A stretch of DNA of 64,000 nucleotides from Ruminococcus sp. Its GTDB lineage: Bacteria; Bacillota; Clostridia; Oscillospirales; Ruminococcaceae. Position 1 is the first letter of the stretch, and every line of letters starts with the position of its first letter. The position numbers were made by a program, and so were the translations under genes. Below, in pieces: positions 8,501 through 16,328 of the stretch. Below the pieces are notes generated by a model, which had not been told where the DNA came from, did not search any database, and was given only the letters and a program-made list of their open reading frames with translations. The stretch spans positions 1-64,000 of the forward strand of contig JAFXXD010000016.1 in NCBI GenBank assembly GCA_017542475.1, in the 5' to 3' direction.

Positions 8501-9000
8501 GGAGAAACGAGGACGGCTCTCCCAAGCCCGCGGGCTTCGCGGAGACGAACGGCACGTACAAGTCGCTCGGCTACCATATGGCTTCGGGTATCTCGCAGAG
8601 CTCCGCTCCCGCAGTATACGGCGACGGACAGACGCCTCCTCCCGAGACTACTACCACTGCTTCTGAGACAACAACGACCACGACTACAACTACAACTGAA
8701 TCCACTACTACGACGACAACTACCACAGCTCCCGAGACGACAACTACAACTACTGCGAGCGCGACTGCAACAACTCCCGTGGCTGCTCTTCTCGGCGACG
8801 TAAACCTCGACAAGAAGGTCACTATCGCGGACGCAGTAGCTATCCTCCAGTACGTAGCCAACAAGGACAAGTACGCACTCACTCCCGAGGCTGTTGACAA
8901 CGCTGACGTCTACAACAGAGGCGACGGCGTGACAGCAAGGGACGCCCTCACGATACAGAAGCTCGACGCGGGCGTTATCACAGACCTCCCCGAGGTATAA
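5503..9000 (+). CDS. cellulosomal double pectate lyase PL1-PL9 with dockerin
   Basis: 1165 residues. A signal peptide (about 1-47) is followed by an Fn3-like module (about 48-132), a PL1 pectate lyase (about 137-555, with GDGALDTKKSTYVTHSFNHF and HSDSRHPRIR around the catalytic Arg), a Thr-rich linker (about 560-603), a PL9 lyase (about 606-1040), a second Thr-rich linker, and a dockerin (about 1098-1165). In the PL9 part SDDGWDLY matches the calcium-binding aspartates and GNGFKLGG the catalytic lysine of Pel9A-type enzymes. The dockerin loops are DVNLDKKVTIAD and DVYNRGDGVTARD. Both lyases cleave homogalacturonan by beta-elimination with calcium. The protein is probably secreted and docked on a cellulosome scaffoldin. 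The start is fixed by GGAGG nine bases upstream; an ATG at 5495 is out of frame. Confidence 0.93.
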   Translation: MKNSLFAKRAAAAAFSAVMSVTAATGTLTGTFISNLSDTAMTAVAAESSVKVLSAVGYGEGMYATWSSVSGASGYNVYVDGTKIDSMLIRQYAGYMRADAVGLKAGSHTMKIVPVINGSEDGSKAGQATANATAHKREGFGFKNGTSSGAYNEDGTLKSNATVVYVTNANKDSVTVSLPDKNGNNTQLTGVQNIITNLKSNTKVGPVCIRFIGNITDPSVLTKGDLYVDTATCGLTIEGIGSDATFNGFGLVLKNTSNCEIRNLGFMNCNSNEGDDCGLQQGNDHIWVHNCDFFYGDAGSDADQKKGDGALDTKKSTYVTHSFNHFWDNGKCNLQGMKDETTSNYITYHHNWYDHSDSRHPRIRTCSVHCYNNYFDGNAKYGVGVTMGASCFVENNYFRSCAKPMLISMQGTDIAEGTAGATFSSEDGGVIKSFGNYMTSQKAYVTYQQNSTEFDAYEASSRNEKVPANAKAKQGGTTYNNFDTDSSIMYSYTPDSAENVPAIVMAGAGRVDGGDFKWTFDNSVDDKSSDVNEALKSALVSYKDKITAIGSGFKEDNTPAPTVTTTTVIQPVVTTTQAPVVTDIATTTTTTTTSQGTYTPPTTNGKSPVYGEKTIFASPDGGGDGKSVNSPTDVLTAIKNVQAGGYIYLLEGTYKYTNTINIEESNSGAQGQYKTIAAYPGAKVTFDFTGQAVDASARGFVLDGSYWHFYGFTIANAGDNGMLLSGDNNIIEMMVFEKNQDTGLQISRLNGSYNTIAQWPTNNLVKNCTSRNNCDDATMENADGFAAKLTCGEGNVFDGCIAYNNSDDGWDLYAKEATGPIGVVTIKNCIAFRNGFTEYGKGYGDCDGNGFKLGGGGVGTRHVVENCLAFENLNCGFTDNNNPKFGDMKNCTAYNNGIGGKGKANYMVYRCDTSATFDGMMSYTNTSKVSKTNAAGIKLANDKFVGNMTNSIYYNSKYYFAKSSTTMTNGAKLGDVVTPADSDFITLNVPAMGTDFHKEWRNEDGSPKPAGFAETNGTYKSLGYHMASGISQSSAPAVYGDGQTPPPETTTTASETTTTTTTTTTESTTTTTTTTAPETTTTTTASATATTPVAALLGDVNLDKKVTIADAVAILQYVANKDKYALTPEAVDNADVYNRGDGVTARDALTIQKLDAGVITDLPEV

Positions 9001-9035
9001 TTTCAGCCAGCTTCCCCTTGGATATAATGATAGAA

Positions 9036-9063
9036 GAAAAGGACTCCTCGGAGCCCTTTTCTT
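9036..9063 (+). terminator. terminator after pectate lyase gene
   Basis: GAAAAGG / CCTTTTC stem with an inner TCC/GGA, followed by TTCTTT. It begins 36 bp past the stop codon. Confidence 0.7.
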
Positions 9064-9137
9064 CTTTGCCAAAAACGGAATTCCGTGCACGGCGTTCCCT
9101 ACAATGTGTTGAATCAACGTTGTTTACGTATTTGTTT

Positions 9138-9189
9138 CCCGCCGAAAGCAGACTTTGACTTTTGTACAGAGCGAGCGAGCTTGCGAGCG
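9138..9189 (-). repeat. dispersed 51-bp repeat (CTCGCAAGCTCGCTC family), copy 1
   Basis: Read on the minus strand it starts CGCTCGCAAGCTCGCTC and ends CAGACTTTGACTTTTGT read in reverse, i.e. the conserved end is TCTGCTTTCGGCGGG. Close copies are at 56248-56298 and 61463-61513. It sits in a gene-poor stretch (9001-9308) that otherwise holds only degenerate palindromes and two terminators. Confidence 0.7.
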
Positions 9190-9272
9190 TCAACGTAGTT
9201 GGATTCCAAAGGCAGAGCCTTTGGCGGGTCAAGGACAGAGCCCTTGCAGGAGGGCGGGAAGCATCCCGAAAA

Positions 9273-9304
9273 AAAAGGGCTGTTGTATTCCCAACAGCCC
9301 TTTT
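9273..9304 (-). terminator. terminator of diguanylate cyclase gene
   Basis: Hairpin AAAAGGGCTGTTG / CAACAGCCCTTTT starting 5 bp past the stop; on the minus strand it is followed by a run of eight Ts. Confidence 0.85.
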
Positions 9305-9308
9305 ATAC

Positions 9309-11189
9309 TTATTCGCTCAGATGTCTGCGCTTGGCAAGCTTTTCCGCATACATATCCGCGTCGGTCTCCTTGACGAGGAACTCGAAATCCGTGTTCTGTG
9401 TGGAATCCGTGCGGTATACGCCCATACTCGCCGCGATAAGGTAGGGCTTGCCCTCCTTGACGTTGTACCTGTTCAACTTGCGGTTGATGTCGTACTTTAT
9501 CTGCTCGGGCACACATTCGCCCGTGATGACCGCAAGCATTTCGTCTCCGCCGAAGCGGACACATATCGCGTCATCGGGCACGGAGTCCCTCAGCGCCTCC
9601 GCAACGGTGCGTATAGCGTTGTCGCCCGCACCGTGACCGTAGTTGTCGTTGATGTATTTTAGCCCGTCGAGATCCACGAGAATGACGGTTATCGGCACCT
9701 TCCCGCCCATAAGCTCACGCTTGCGCTGCTCGAACTCGTTGTTGAAGCTGAGGCGGTTGTACAGTCCCGTCAGCGCGTCGTACTTGTACATCCTCTCGAT
9801 ACGCGACGTGAGATAGAGCTGATACTTGAGGTTTACATATCCGCCGAGACCGCTTCCTATGGTGTTGACTATCTGCGGTATCTTGCAGAAATCGACTATG
9901 TCGTAGTCATCGAAGTGGAAGCACACATAGCCGAGCGGCACGTTCATATACGATATGACGTTAAATATCAGCGGGTTGCCGCCCTTCAGCACCTTGTCAA
10001 GATTGGGAATGATGTCCCTGCGGTTGAAGGGGCATTGTCTGAACGTTTCAAGGTCGCTGTCGAAGAACACGAACATCTCGCTCGGGAACTGCATACGGCT
10101 GCTCGCTGCGAAGTAGTTCTTGTTGCAGTCGATGCAGTCCTTGTTGATGATGCAGGTCATACTGCTTATTGTATCAGTGAAGAGCTTGCAGGCACAGTCA
10201 ACGATGTCGGTGCAGCTCTGCATATTCTCGGCAACTGCGTTCAATACCATAGTATCGTCCTGATAGCGGTAGAAGCGGTCGTTGAAGCTCCTGATAACGC
10301 CGTCGCGCATAGCCTCGTCGATGTGGTCGCAGCCGCAGGAATTATTTATCACGAGCTCGGGCTCAACAAGGTATTCGCCCGTTGTCGTACCGTCCTCGTA
10401 AAGCTTCCTGATAACCTCAAGCAGCTTCGGGACAGACGCAGCGGCTCCGCAGTAGCTCGAGGTCATACGCGGGATAGAGAGGTTTATCTCGTCGATGCCG
10501 TCGAAGCCCGTGACGATGATGTCATCAGGCACTCTGTAGCCGTGCTCGAACAGCACAGCACACGTATTGATCGCCATAATATCGTTCGCGCATATCACGG
10601 CATCGGGGATATTTCCCGTCGCGAGCAGAGCCTCTATCGCGTCACGCGCGGGCTTAGCCCAGAAGTTGCCGTAGCTTACCATATCATCGGTGAACTTTAT
10701 CCCGTTCTCCTCAATGACCTTTCTGAATACGTCCTTGCGCTCCTCGGAGAAGATATTGTCCTTGAAGCCGCCGAGAAAATGCGGCTTTTTAGCTCCGTGG
10801 AACTCTATTACGTGGCGCACTACCTCCTCGAAGCCCTTCTTGTAGTCGAAGCATATGCTTATACAGCCCTCCCGCACGCCATCGACGATGATGACGGGGA
10901 CGCCGTGCCTCTTTGCTTCATCAATAAGCTTATCCGTGATAGTATTGTTTTTTATTCTCTCGTACATTATGATGAGCACATCGGTCACATTATAATCAAC
11001 GAGTCCGAAAACGGCTGCTTCTGCGCGGATATTCTCGTCGCTCCAGTATAGGTCGATATTGACGTTATAGATAAACAGGGTGGAATCAAGCTCTTTCAGT
11101 CCCTTGTTCAGCTGCATAATAAATCTTATATTGTCAATGTCATTCAGTCGTGTCGTACACAGTGAAACGACCTTGCGTCCGTTCAGCAT
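9309..11189 (-). CDS. diguanylate cyclase with LacI-type sugar-binding sensor
   Basis: 626 residues, no signal peptide and no membrane segment, so cytoplasmic. Residues 1-290 are a periplasmic-binding-protein-like domain of the LacI/GalR effector type (VICANDIMAINTCAVLFEHG, then GFDGIDEINLSIP) but without the N-terminal helix-turn-helix. A middle GAF-like segment (about 300-450) contains several cysteines. A GGDEF domain (about 460-626) follows, with YDALTGLYNRLSF and signature GGDEM near 547. The last residue differs from the consensus F, but the metal- and substrate-binding GGDE is intact. No RxxD inhibitory site precedes it. It probably makes cyclic-di-GMP from GTP in response to a small ligand, possibly a sugar. 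Single-gene unit with its own promoter and terminator. Confidence 0.88.
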   Translation of the reverse strand: MLNGRKVVSLCTTRLNDIDNIRFIMQLNKGLKELDSTLFIYNVNIDLYWSDENIRAEAAVFGLVDYNVTDVLIIMYERIKNNTITDKLIDEAKRHGVPVIIVDGVREGCISICFDYKKGFEEVVRHVIEFHGAKKPHFLGGFKDNIFSEERKDVFRKVIEENGIKFTDDMVSYGNFWAKPARDAIEALLATGNIPDAVICANDIMAINTCAVLFEHGYRVPDDIIVTGFDGIDEINLSIPRMTSSYCGAAASVPKLLEVIRKLYEDGTTTGEYLVEPELVINNSCGCDHIDEAMRDGVIRSFNDRFYRYQDDTMVLNAVAENMQSCTDIVDCACKLFTDTISSMTCIINKDCIDCNKNYFAASSRMQFPSEMFVFFDSDLETFRQCPFNRRDIIPNLDKVLKGGNPLIFNVISYMNVPLGYVCFHFDDYDIVDFCKIPQIVNTIGSGLGGYVNLKYQLYLTSRIERMYKYDALTGLYNRLSFNNEFEQRKRELMGGKVPITVILVDLDGLKYINDNYGHGAGDNAIRTVAEALRDSVPDDAICVRFGGDEMLAVITGECVPEQIKYDINRKLNRYNVKEGKPYLIAASMGVYRTDSTQNTDFEFLVKETDADMYAEKLAKRRHLSE

Positions 11190-11251
11190 CTTCTCACCAG
11201 CTTTAAAATGAAATTTAGCATCATATCCGAATCATCATACACCATATAATA

Positions 11252-11280
11252 ATTATATCACTCTTTGCTGCCGATTTCAA
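11252..11280 (-). promoter_or_regulatory. sigma-A promoter of diguanylate cyclase gene
   Basis: On the minus strand: TTGAAA (11275-11280), 17-bp spacer, TATAAT (11252-11257), about 63 bp before the start codon. Confidence 0.75.
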
Positions 11281-11443
11281 CCATCAAATCAATAACAAGG
11301 TGACATCAAAGGTAAATTTTCTGTTAACTTTTTGCGCGGTGTCCGCGCCGCCGATTCACGCGGTCGCTCGCAAGCTCGCTCACACATACAGAGCACAAGT
11401 CTTTTCCCGCGTCTGTCACAATTGCAGAGATAAAACATTTTTA

Positions 11444-11466
11444 GTAGGGGCGGATATTATCCGCCC
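11444..11466 (+). repeat. GTAG-headed palindrome
   Basis: GTAG followed by GGGCGGATA / TATCCGCCC. An identical unit lies at 13034-13056. About 80 bp upstream (11363-11383) is a partial copy of the CTCGCAAGCTCGCTC repeat. The stretch 11190-11515 otherwise holds only the cyclase promoter and the metK terminator. Confidence 0.8.
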
Positions 11467-11472
11467 GCGCAG

Positions 11473-11502
11473 CAAAAAGGGCGCACAATTGTGCGCCCTT
11501 AC
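11473..11502 (-). terminator. metK terminator
   Basis: AAGGGCGCACAA / TTGTGCGCCCTT perfect hairpin, followed on the minus strand by TTTTT; 14 bp past the metK stop. Confidence 0.85.
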
Positions 11503-11515
11503 TGTATTCTTACTC

Positions 11516-12700
11516 TTACTTTAATGCAGCCTTGAGTGCATCGACTCTGTCGGTCTTTTCCCATGCAACGCCGAGGTCCTCGCGTCCCATATGTCCGTAT
11601 GCCGCAAGCTGTCTGTACTGCGGCTTTCTGAGGCTGAGCATCTTGATGATAGCCGCGGGACGGAGGTCGAATACCTCTGCTACAGCCGCGGAGAGCTTGT
11701 CCTCGTCCACCTTGCCTGTGCCGAAGGTGTCAACGAGTATGGATATGGGCTTAGCTACGCCGATAGCGTAGGAGAGCTGCACCTCGCACTTGTCGGCAAG
11801 TCCTGCCGCAACGATGTTCTTGGCGATATAGCGTGCCGCGTAAGCCGCACTTCTGTCGACCTTCGTCGGGTCCTTGCCGCTGAAGGCTCCGCCGCCGTGG
11901 CGCGAATAGCCGCCGTATGTATCAACGATTATCTTGCGTCCCGTCAGACCACTGTCGCCCTGAGGTCCGCCCACAACGAAGCGTCCTGTGGGATTGATGA
12001 ATATCTTTGTGTTTTCGTCCATGAGGTTCGCGGGGATGACCTCGCGGATAACGACCTCCTCGATGTCGCGTCTGAGCTGCTCAAGCGAGATGTCAGCCGA
12101 GTGCTGAGAGGAAACTACAACTGCGTCAACGCGGACAGGCTTGCCGTCGTCGTACTCAACTGTCACCTGCGACTTGCCGTCGGGACGGAGATAGCGCAGA
12201 GTGCCGTCCTTTCGCACCTCTGTGAGACGGAGAGCGAGCTTGTGAGCGAGCGAGATCGGGAGCGGCATAAGCTCGGGAGTCTCATTGCACGCGAAGCCGA
12301 ACATAATGCCCTGATCTCCAGCGCCGTTGGACAGACCGTCGCTGTCGCTGTTCTGCTCGCGGTACTCGAATGCCTCGTCAACACCCATAGCGATGTCGGG
12401 CGACTGCTCGTCGATAGAAGTGAGCACAGAGCAGGTGTGAGCGTCAAAGCCGTACTTGGCTCTGTCGTAGCCGATATCTGTGATGACCTGACGTGCGATA
12501 GCGGGGATATCTACCCTCGCCTTTGTGGATATCTCACCGATGCAGAGCACCATACCCGTAGTTACCACAGTCTCGCACGCAACGCGCGAGTTCTCGTCCT
12601 GCTCAAGCATAGCGTCGAGGACGGCGTCGGATATCTGGTCGCATATTTTATCGGGGTGACCCTCAGTTACCGATTCCGAAGTGAAAAAGACCTTACTCAT
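11516..12700 (-). CDS. metK: S-adenosylmethionine synthetase
   Basis: 394 residues, the normal length. Signature segments are present: [17 protein letters not shown] at the N-terminus, [13 protein letters not shown] in the middle, and the glycine-rich [19 protein letters not shown] loop. The enzyme condenses methionine with ATP to give SAM. The start chosen is the ATG at 12700, with GGAGG eight bases upstream; the frame is open 11 codons further but without a ribosome binding site. Expression is controlled by the SAM-I riboswitch just upstream. Confidence 0.98.
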   Translation of the reverse strand: MSKVFFTSESVTEGHPDKICDQISDAVLDAMLEQDENSRVACETVVTTGMVLCIGEISTKARVDIPAIARQVITDIGYDRAKYGFDAHTCSVLTSIDEQSPDIAMGVDEAFEYREQNSDSDGLSNGAGDQGIMFGFACNETPELMPLPISLAHKLALRLTEVRKDGTLRYLRPDGKSQVTVEYDDGKPVRVDAVVVSSQHSADISLEQLRRDIEEVVIREVIPANLMDENTKIFINPTGRFVVGGPQGDSGLTGRKIIVDTYGGYSRHGGGAFSGKDPTKVDRSAAYAARYIAKNIVAAGLADKCEVQLSYAIGVAKPISILVDTFGTGKVDEDKLSAAVAEVFDLRPAAIIKMLSLRKPQYRQLAAYGHMGREDLGVAWEKTDRVDALKAALK

Positions 12701-12731
12701 ATTTATTCCTCCAAAAAATGATTTCCTTATC

Positions 12732-12760
12732 AAAAAACGCGCGTCCGGAAAGACGCGCGC
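12732..12760 (-). terminator. riboswitch-controlled intrinsic terminator
   Basis: On the minus strand CGCGCGTC / GACGCGCG (12752-12759 with 12738-12745), then six Ts. It is the expression platform of the SAM-I riboswitch. Confidence 0.88.
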
Positions 12761-12773
12761 GCAGAACCTTGTT

Positions 12774-12880
12774 CATACTCCTCATCTTTCGGTTTATATA
12801 CCGCAGGATTTAGCACCTTGAATATCAGGTTGCCGGGCTTCACAGGACCTGTTTCCTCCGCCGCTCTTGATAAGGTATGA
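12774..12880 (-). ncRNA. SAM-I (S-box) riboswitch
   Basis: The minus strand carries the conserved S-box blocks in order: CTTATCAAGAG opening P1/P2, GAAGCCCGGCAACC of P3, AAGGTGCTAAATCCTGC of P4, and GATGAGGAGTATG closing P1. The P1 arms CATAC-CTTATC and GATGAG-GAGTATG pair. SAM binding stabilises P1 and lets the terminator at 12732-12760 form, switching metK off. The RNA starts a few bases after the promoter. Confidence 0.96.
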
Positions 12881-12884
12881 ATTA

Positions 12885-12913
12885 ATTATACTACATCGAT
12901 AGGAATTTGTCAA
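12885..12913 (-). promoter_or_regulatory. sigma-A promoter of metK
   Basis: Minus strand: TTGACA (12908-12913), 17-bp spacer, TATAAT (12885-12890). A dyad CGATAGG / CCTATCG (12897-12903 and 12916-12922) surrounds the -35 box. Confidence 0.9.
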
Positions 12914-13033
12914 TACCTATCGAAAAATGTTATAGCAGGTTAACGGGGAGCCCCCGCGGGCGGTTCGCGCGGACGCTCGCAAGCTTGCTTACCCATACAA
13001 ACGTCAAATCTTTTCCCGCGAGCCATACCAAAC

Positions 13034-13243
13034 GTAGGGGCGGATATTATCCGCCCAACATTATACCGACAAAGCACCAATTGTAGGGACGACCATTGGT
13101 CGTCCGCGCCTTTCAAATCGACCACCGTTTCCGTGATTGCGGACGCGCAATGCGCGTCCCTACAATGGAAACGTGTAGGGGCGCATTCCGTGCGCCCGTT
13201 GGGATACAAACAAACGGCACGGGCGGCGGAACGCCGCCCTTAC
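13034..13243. repeat. cluster of five GTAG palindromes
   Basis: Units at 13034-13056, 13083-13105, 13141-13163 (inverted), 13175-13197 and 13221-13243 (inverted). Each is GTAG (or CTAC) next to a 19-20-bp palindrome; the last unit reads TTAC. The palindrome sequence differs in every unit: GGGCGGATA, GGACGACCA, GGACGCGCA, GGGCGCATT and GGGCGGCGG arms. A partial CTCGCAAGCTTGCT repeat lies at about 12971-12990. Nothing else was found between 12923 and the AraC stop. Confidence 0.85.
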
Positions 13244-13268
13244 ACTGAGCTCATAGCACTGAGTTCTT

Positions 13269-14057
13269 TCACGTGACTGCCTTCTTCCTGTAGCCCGTAG
13301 GGGTGACTCCGACTATCTTCTTGAACTGGCGCATAAAGTGCTCCTCGTTGTCGTAGCCGCACATCGCTGCCACCTGCGACACGGTACAGCTCGTCTCGCT
13401 GAGTATCTCCTTCGCCTTCTCTATCTTGCCGTTGATGACGTCCGTCATACACGACACCCCGAACACCTCGCGGTAGATGTGCTGGAAGTACGAGCGCGAC
13501 ATACTCACGTCCGCCGCCATAAGGTCTACGTTCCACTTCTTCTGTGGGTTGCGGTATATCTTCTCGCGTAGCTCAACGAGCAGGTTGTAGTGCGGCTCGG
13601 CTGCCGATGACTGGCTAAGCTCGCGCGGACGGCACTGCTCGTCCACCTTGAGCAGCAGCGTTTTCAGCATAACGTCCGTCATTTTCAGCCTGTGGCTGTT
13701 CAAGGAGTAAAACTCCGACGTGATGTTGCGCATAAGCGAGTCGATAAAGTCTGTGTCTGTGAAGCGGAACGGCAGGTTGAAGATGAGCTCGAGCGGCTCG
13801 AAGAATTCGCTGTCGCCCTCGGCGTCGAAAACGACCCAGTTACAGATGAGGAAGTCGTCCTCGGCGGCGTAATCGACCTCGCAGCTGCCGTCGTAGATGA
13901 TGAGGGTATCCTCGGGGAGCACGGATTTCCTGCCGCCGAAGCTCAGGGCTATCCTGCTCTTGGCGTGCACGAGCAGGAACACGCCGCCCTCAGTCCCGCG
14001 CGTGAACCTGTAGCCTCTCTCATATACCGAGCTGTAGCCTGTCGAGCGTATATTCAC
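13269..14057 (-). CDS. AraC-family transcriptional regulator
   Basis: 262 residues. The N-terminal half is a beta-rich cupin-like sensor. The C-terminal half (about 155-257) has two helix-turn-helix units typical of AraC/XylS: DLMAADVSMSRSYFQHIYRE and VSQVAAMCGYDNEEHFMRQF, ending in VGVTPTGYRKK. It is the last gene of the leftward run, 3 bp after the glycosylase stop. Its ligand and targets are unknown; sugar-responsive control is common for this family in plant-fibre bacteria. Confidence 0.9.
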   Translation of the reverse strand: MNIRSTGYSSVYERGYRFTRGTEGGVFLLVHAKSRIALSFGGRKSVLPEDTLIIYDGSCEVDYAAEDDFLICNWVVFDAEGDSEFFEPLELIFNLPFRFTDTDFIDSLMRNITSEFYSLNSHRLKMTDVMLKTLLLKVDEQCRPRELSQSSAAEPHYNLLVELREKIYRNPQKKWNVDLMAADVSMSRSYFQHIYREVFGVSCMTDVINGKIEKAKEILSETSCTVSQVAAMCGYDNEEHFMRQFKKIVGVTPTGYRKKAVT

Positions 14058-14060
14058 CCA

Positions 14061-14576
14061 TTACTCCTCCTTTTCTGCGATAAACCGCCATTCTATGCTT
14101 TTCCAGTAATCCCCCGCGTAGTCTATCCCCACGCGCGGAGCCGTCCTTATCCTCGGTCGCGAGCCGTCATCCTCTATCCATATCCGCTCGTTGCCGTCAA
14201 TGGGCTCGCCGTTGAAGCTGCCGTCCACCTGCAGGAACTTTGTCAGCTTCGCGGGACCGTCGTGCAGCTCGCCCGCGCGTATCAGCACGCCCTGCGGCTG
14301 ACCGTCCTCGCCCGTTATCACGTTCATCAGCCAGTGCATACCGTAGCAGAGGTAGACGTATATCCTGCCGCTCTCGCCGAAGAGGAGCTCCGTCCTCGGA
14401 GTACGTCCCTTCGATGCGTGGCAGCCCTTGTCCTCCTCGCCGCGGTAAGCCTCGGTCTCGGCTATGCGCTCGCGGAGCTCGCTGCCGTCGGGCAGTCTGC
14501 GCACGAGCACCTTCCCGACAAGGTCGGGCGCGACGTCGAGCACGTCCCGTGCGAAAAATTCACCTGTCAGCCTCAT
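14061..14576 (-). CDS. 3-methyladenine DNA glycosylase (AAG/MPG family)
   Basis: 171 residues, slightly short of the usual 180-200. It starts LTGEFFARDVLDVAPDLVGK, carries ETEAY (the catalytic glutamate region), TPRTELLFGESGRIYVYLCYGM and NVITGED, and ends RVGIDYAG, all typical of Pur_DNA_glyco. It removes alkylated purines from DNA. The ATG at 14576 overlaps the RqcH stop (ATGA); the frame upstream of it is only antisense-like readthrough of the neighbouring gene. Confidence 0.93.
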   Translation of the reverse strand: MRLTGEFFARDVLDVAPDLVGKVLVRRLPDGSELRERIAETEAYRGEEDKGCHASKGRTPRTELLFGESGRIYVYLCYGMHWLMNVITGEDGQPQGVLIRAGELHDGPAKLTKFLQVDGSFNGEPIDGNERIWIEDDGSRPRIRTAPRVGIDYAGDYWKSIEWRFIAEKEE

Positions 14577-16324
14577 ACGCGAAGACTCTGCTCGAGCTCG
14601 GTATCGGGCTTGACGAAGGCGGTCTTGTAGTTGGTGAAGATGACCTTGCCCGGCTTCGCTCCCGACGGCTTCTTCACGTACCGCGCGAGGCAGTAGTCCA
14701 CAGGCACGAGCGTGGAATTGCGTCCCTTGCTGTTGACTGCGGCGATAACCGCAGCCTCCTCTATGGTCTTGTCGGGCGGAGTCTCGCCGTCGGTAACGAT
14801 GATGACGTGCGAGCCCGTTATCGTCTGCGTATGGAGCCATATATCGGTCTTTTCCGCGAATTTCAGTGTCAGCTGGTCGTTCTGGCAGTTGTTTCTCCCG
14901 ACGAGTATCGTGAAACCGTCCGTGGACTTATACTCTATCGGCGGCAGAGCCTTCGGCGGCTTCGCCTTGCTGCCTCCCGAGCGGATATAGCCCTGCTGTA
15001 TGAGCTCAAGGCGGAGCTGAATGATGTCGTTCTCGGACTCGGCACGTGTGAGCGCGTCGAACACGCTGTCAAGATAGGCGAGCTCCTCCTCGCCCTTTTC
15101 GATCTGCCCCGCGAGCTTCTCCTCGGCGGTCACACACTTCTTGTACTCGGAGTAGTACCTCTGCGCGTTCTGCGCGGGCGTCTTGCGGATGTCAAGCTCT
15201 ATGCTCACGGTCGGGCAGCCCTCCTCGTAGAAGTTCTCTACCTCCGCCGAGCTGTCGCCCTTCTGTATGCGGTAGATGTTCGCGGAGATGAGGTCGCCCC
15301 ACAGCTTGTAGGTGTCCTTTTCCGCGCACGCCGCAAGCTCCTGCTGCTGGGCGGAGATTCGGCGCGAGGTGCGCTCCGTAAGGTTGACAAGGAGCTTGAA
15401 GAGGTCGTTTGCACGCTGTTTTGTACGTGCGGCGCGGTCGCGCTCGAAGTAGAAGCAGTCGAGAAGCTCCGACGCCGAGCCGAGCTCCTTTGTCAGCATA
15501 AGCGTGCCGTACTGGTTGAGCCGTATGAACGAGAAATCCTTCAGCATACCGTCCTTGTCGGCGGCAACGCAGAAGCAGCACTCGCCCTCGGTGAGCTTTT
15601 GCTTCGCTGACTTTATCGCAAAGAGCAGGCGGTCGAGCTGGTCGCCGTCTACGGTGTCGCTGCGGAGCTCCGCTCCCCTGCCCGCGAAGAAGGTCCACTC
15701 GCGGGCGAGCACGGGAGATATGCCCTCGAATACGCGTATCAGCGCCTTTGAGAGCTCCGCGGGCTGCTCCTCGCGCAGACGTGCCGTTATCTCGTCGGGC
15801 TCTGCGGTGAGGAAGTTGAGCCTGTCGTCGCGAGGCGGCAGGCTGTACCTCATACCCGGAAGCACCATTCGCTCACGGGACATCTCCTCGTCAACGCGCT
15901 TGATACTGTCGATGACTCTGCCCTCGTGGTCGATGACGATGAGGTTCGAGCACCGCCCCATTATCTCGCAGGCGAGCGTGACCGTCACAATGTCGCCGAG
16001 CTCGTTCACGCACTCGAAGTCAAGGAAGAGTATGCGCTCAAGCCCGTCCTGCCGCACCGCAAGGAGCTTGCCGCTGCCGAGCCTTTTCCGCAGCAGCATA
16101 CAGAACATCGGCGGGGTCTGCGGGTTATCCACCGACTTCTCGGTGACGTGCACCCTCGCGCTGCCCGCATTTGCCGAGATATAGAGCTTCCTGCTGCCTT
16201 CGCGGGTACGTATCGAAATGACTGCCTCCTCGCGCGAGGGCTGGTGTATCTTCTCTATCCTTCCGCCGACAAGCGGCTGAAGCTCGTTTTTTACTGCGTA
16301 CAGAAATGCTCCGTCCAGAGCCAT
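14573..16324 (-). CDS. rqcH: RqcH / NFACT-family ribosome quality-control protein
   Basis: 583 residues. The NFACT-N domain begins MALDGAFLYAVKNEL with the substrate-like pocket segment PPMFCMLLRKRLGSGKL. A central coiled coil spans about 280-420. The NFACT-R (DUF814) domain near 450-560 has FTILVGRNNCQNDQLT and DIWLHTQ..GSHVII. RqcH binds stalled 50S subunits and adds C-terminal alanine tails that mark nascent chains for proteolysis; older annotations call it fibronectin-binding protein. The usual Asp-Arg pair of NFACT-N reads Glu-Arg here (LERILFLDF). It lies 4 bp after the AAC(3)-like gene and overlaps the glycosylase. Confidence 0.93.
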   Translation of the reverse strand: MALDGAFLYAVKNELQPLVGGRIEKIHQPSREEAVISIRTREGSRKLYISANAGSARVHVTEKSVDNPQTPPMFCMLLRKRLGSGKLLAVRQDGLERILFLDFECVNELGDIVTVTLACEIMGRCSNLIVIDHEGRVIDSIKRVDEEMSRERMVLPGMRYSLPPRDDRLNFLTAEPDEITARLREEQPAELSKALIRVFEGISPVLAREWTFFAGRGAELRSDTVDGDQLDRLLFAIKSAKQKLTEGECCFCVAADKDGMLKDFSFIRLNQYGTLMLTKELGSASELLDCFYFERDRAARTKQRANDLFKLLVNLTERTSRRISAQQQELAACAEKDTYKLWGDLISANIYRIQKGDSSAEVENFYEEGCPTVSIELDIRKTPAQNAQRYYSEYKKCVTAEEKLAGQIEKGEEELAYLDSVFDALTRAESENDIIQLRLELIQQGYIRSGGSKAKPPKALPPIEYKSTDGFTILVGRNNCQNDQLTLKFAEKTDIWLHTQTITGSHVIIVTDGETPPDKTIEEAAVIAAVNSKGRNSTLVPVDYCLARYVKKPSGAKPGKVIFTNYKTAFVKPDTELEQSLRV

Positions 16325-16328
16325 AGTA

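Noticed and set aside
7180-8800. ACA/ACT-rich tracts in the pectate lyase gene as microsatellites or CRISPR-like repeats
   Set aside because: They encode Thr-rich linkers between domains with mixed codons and no spacers.
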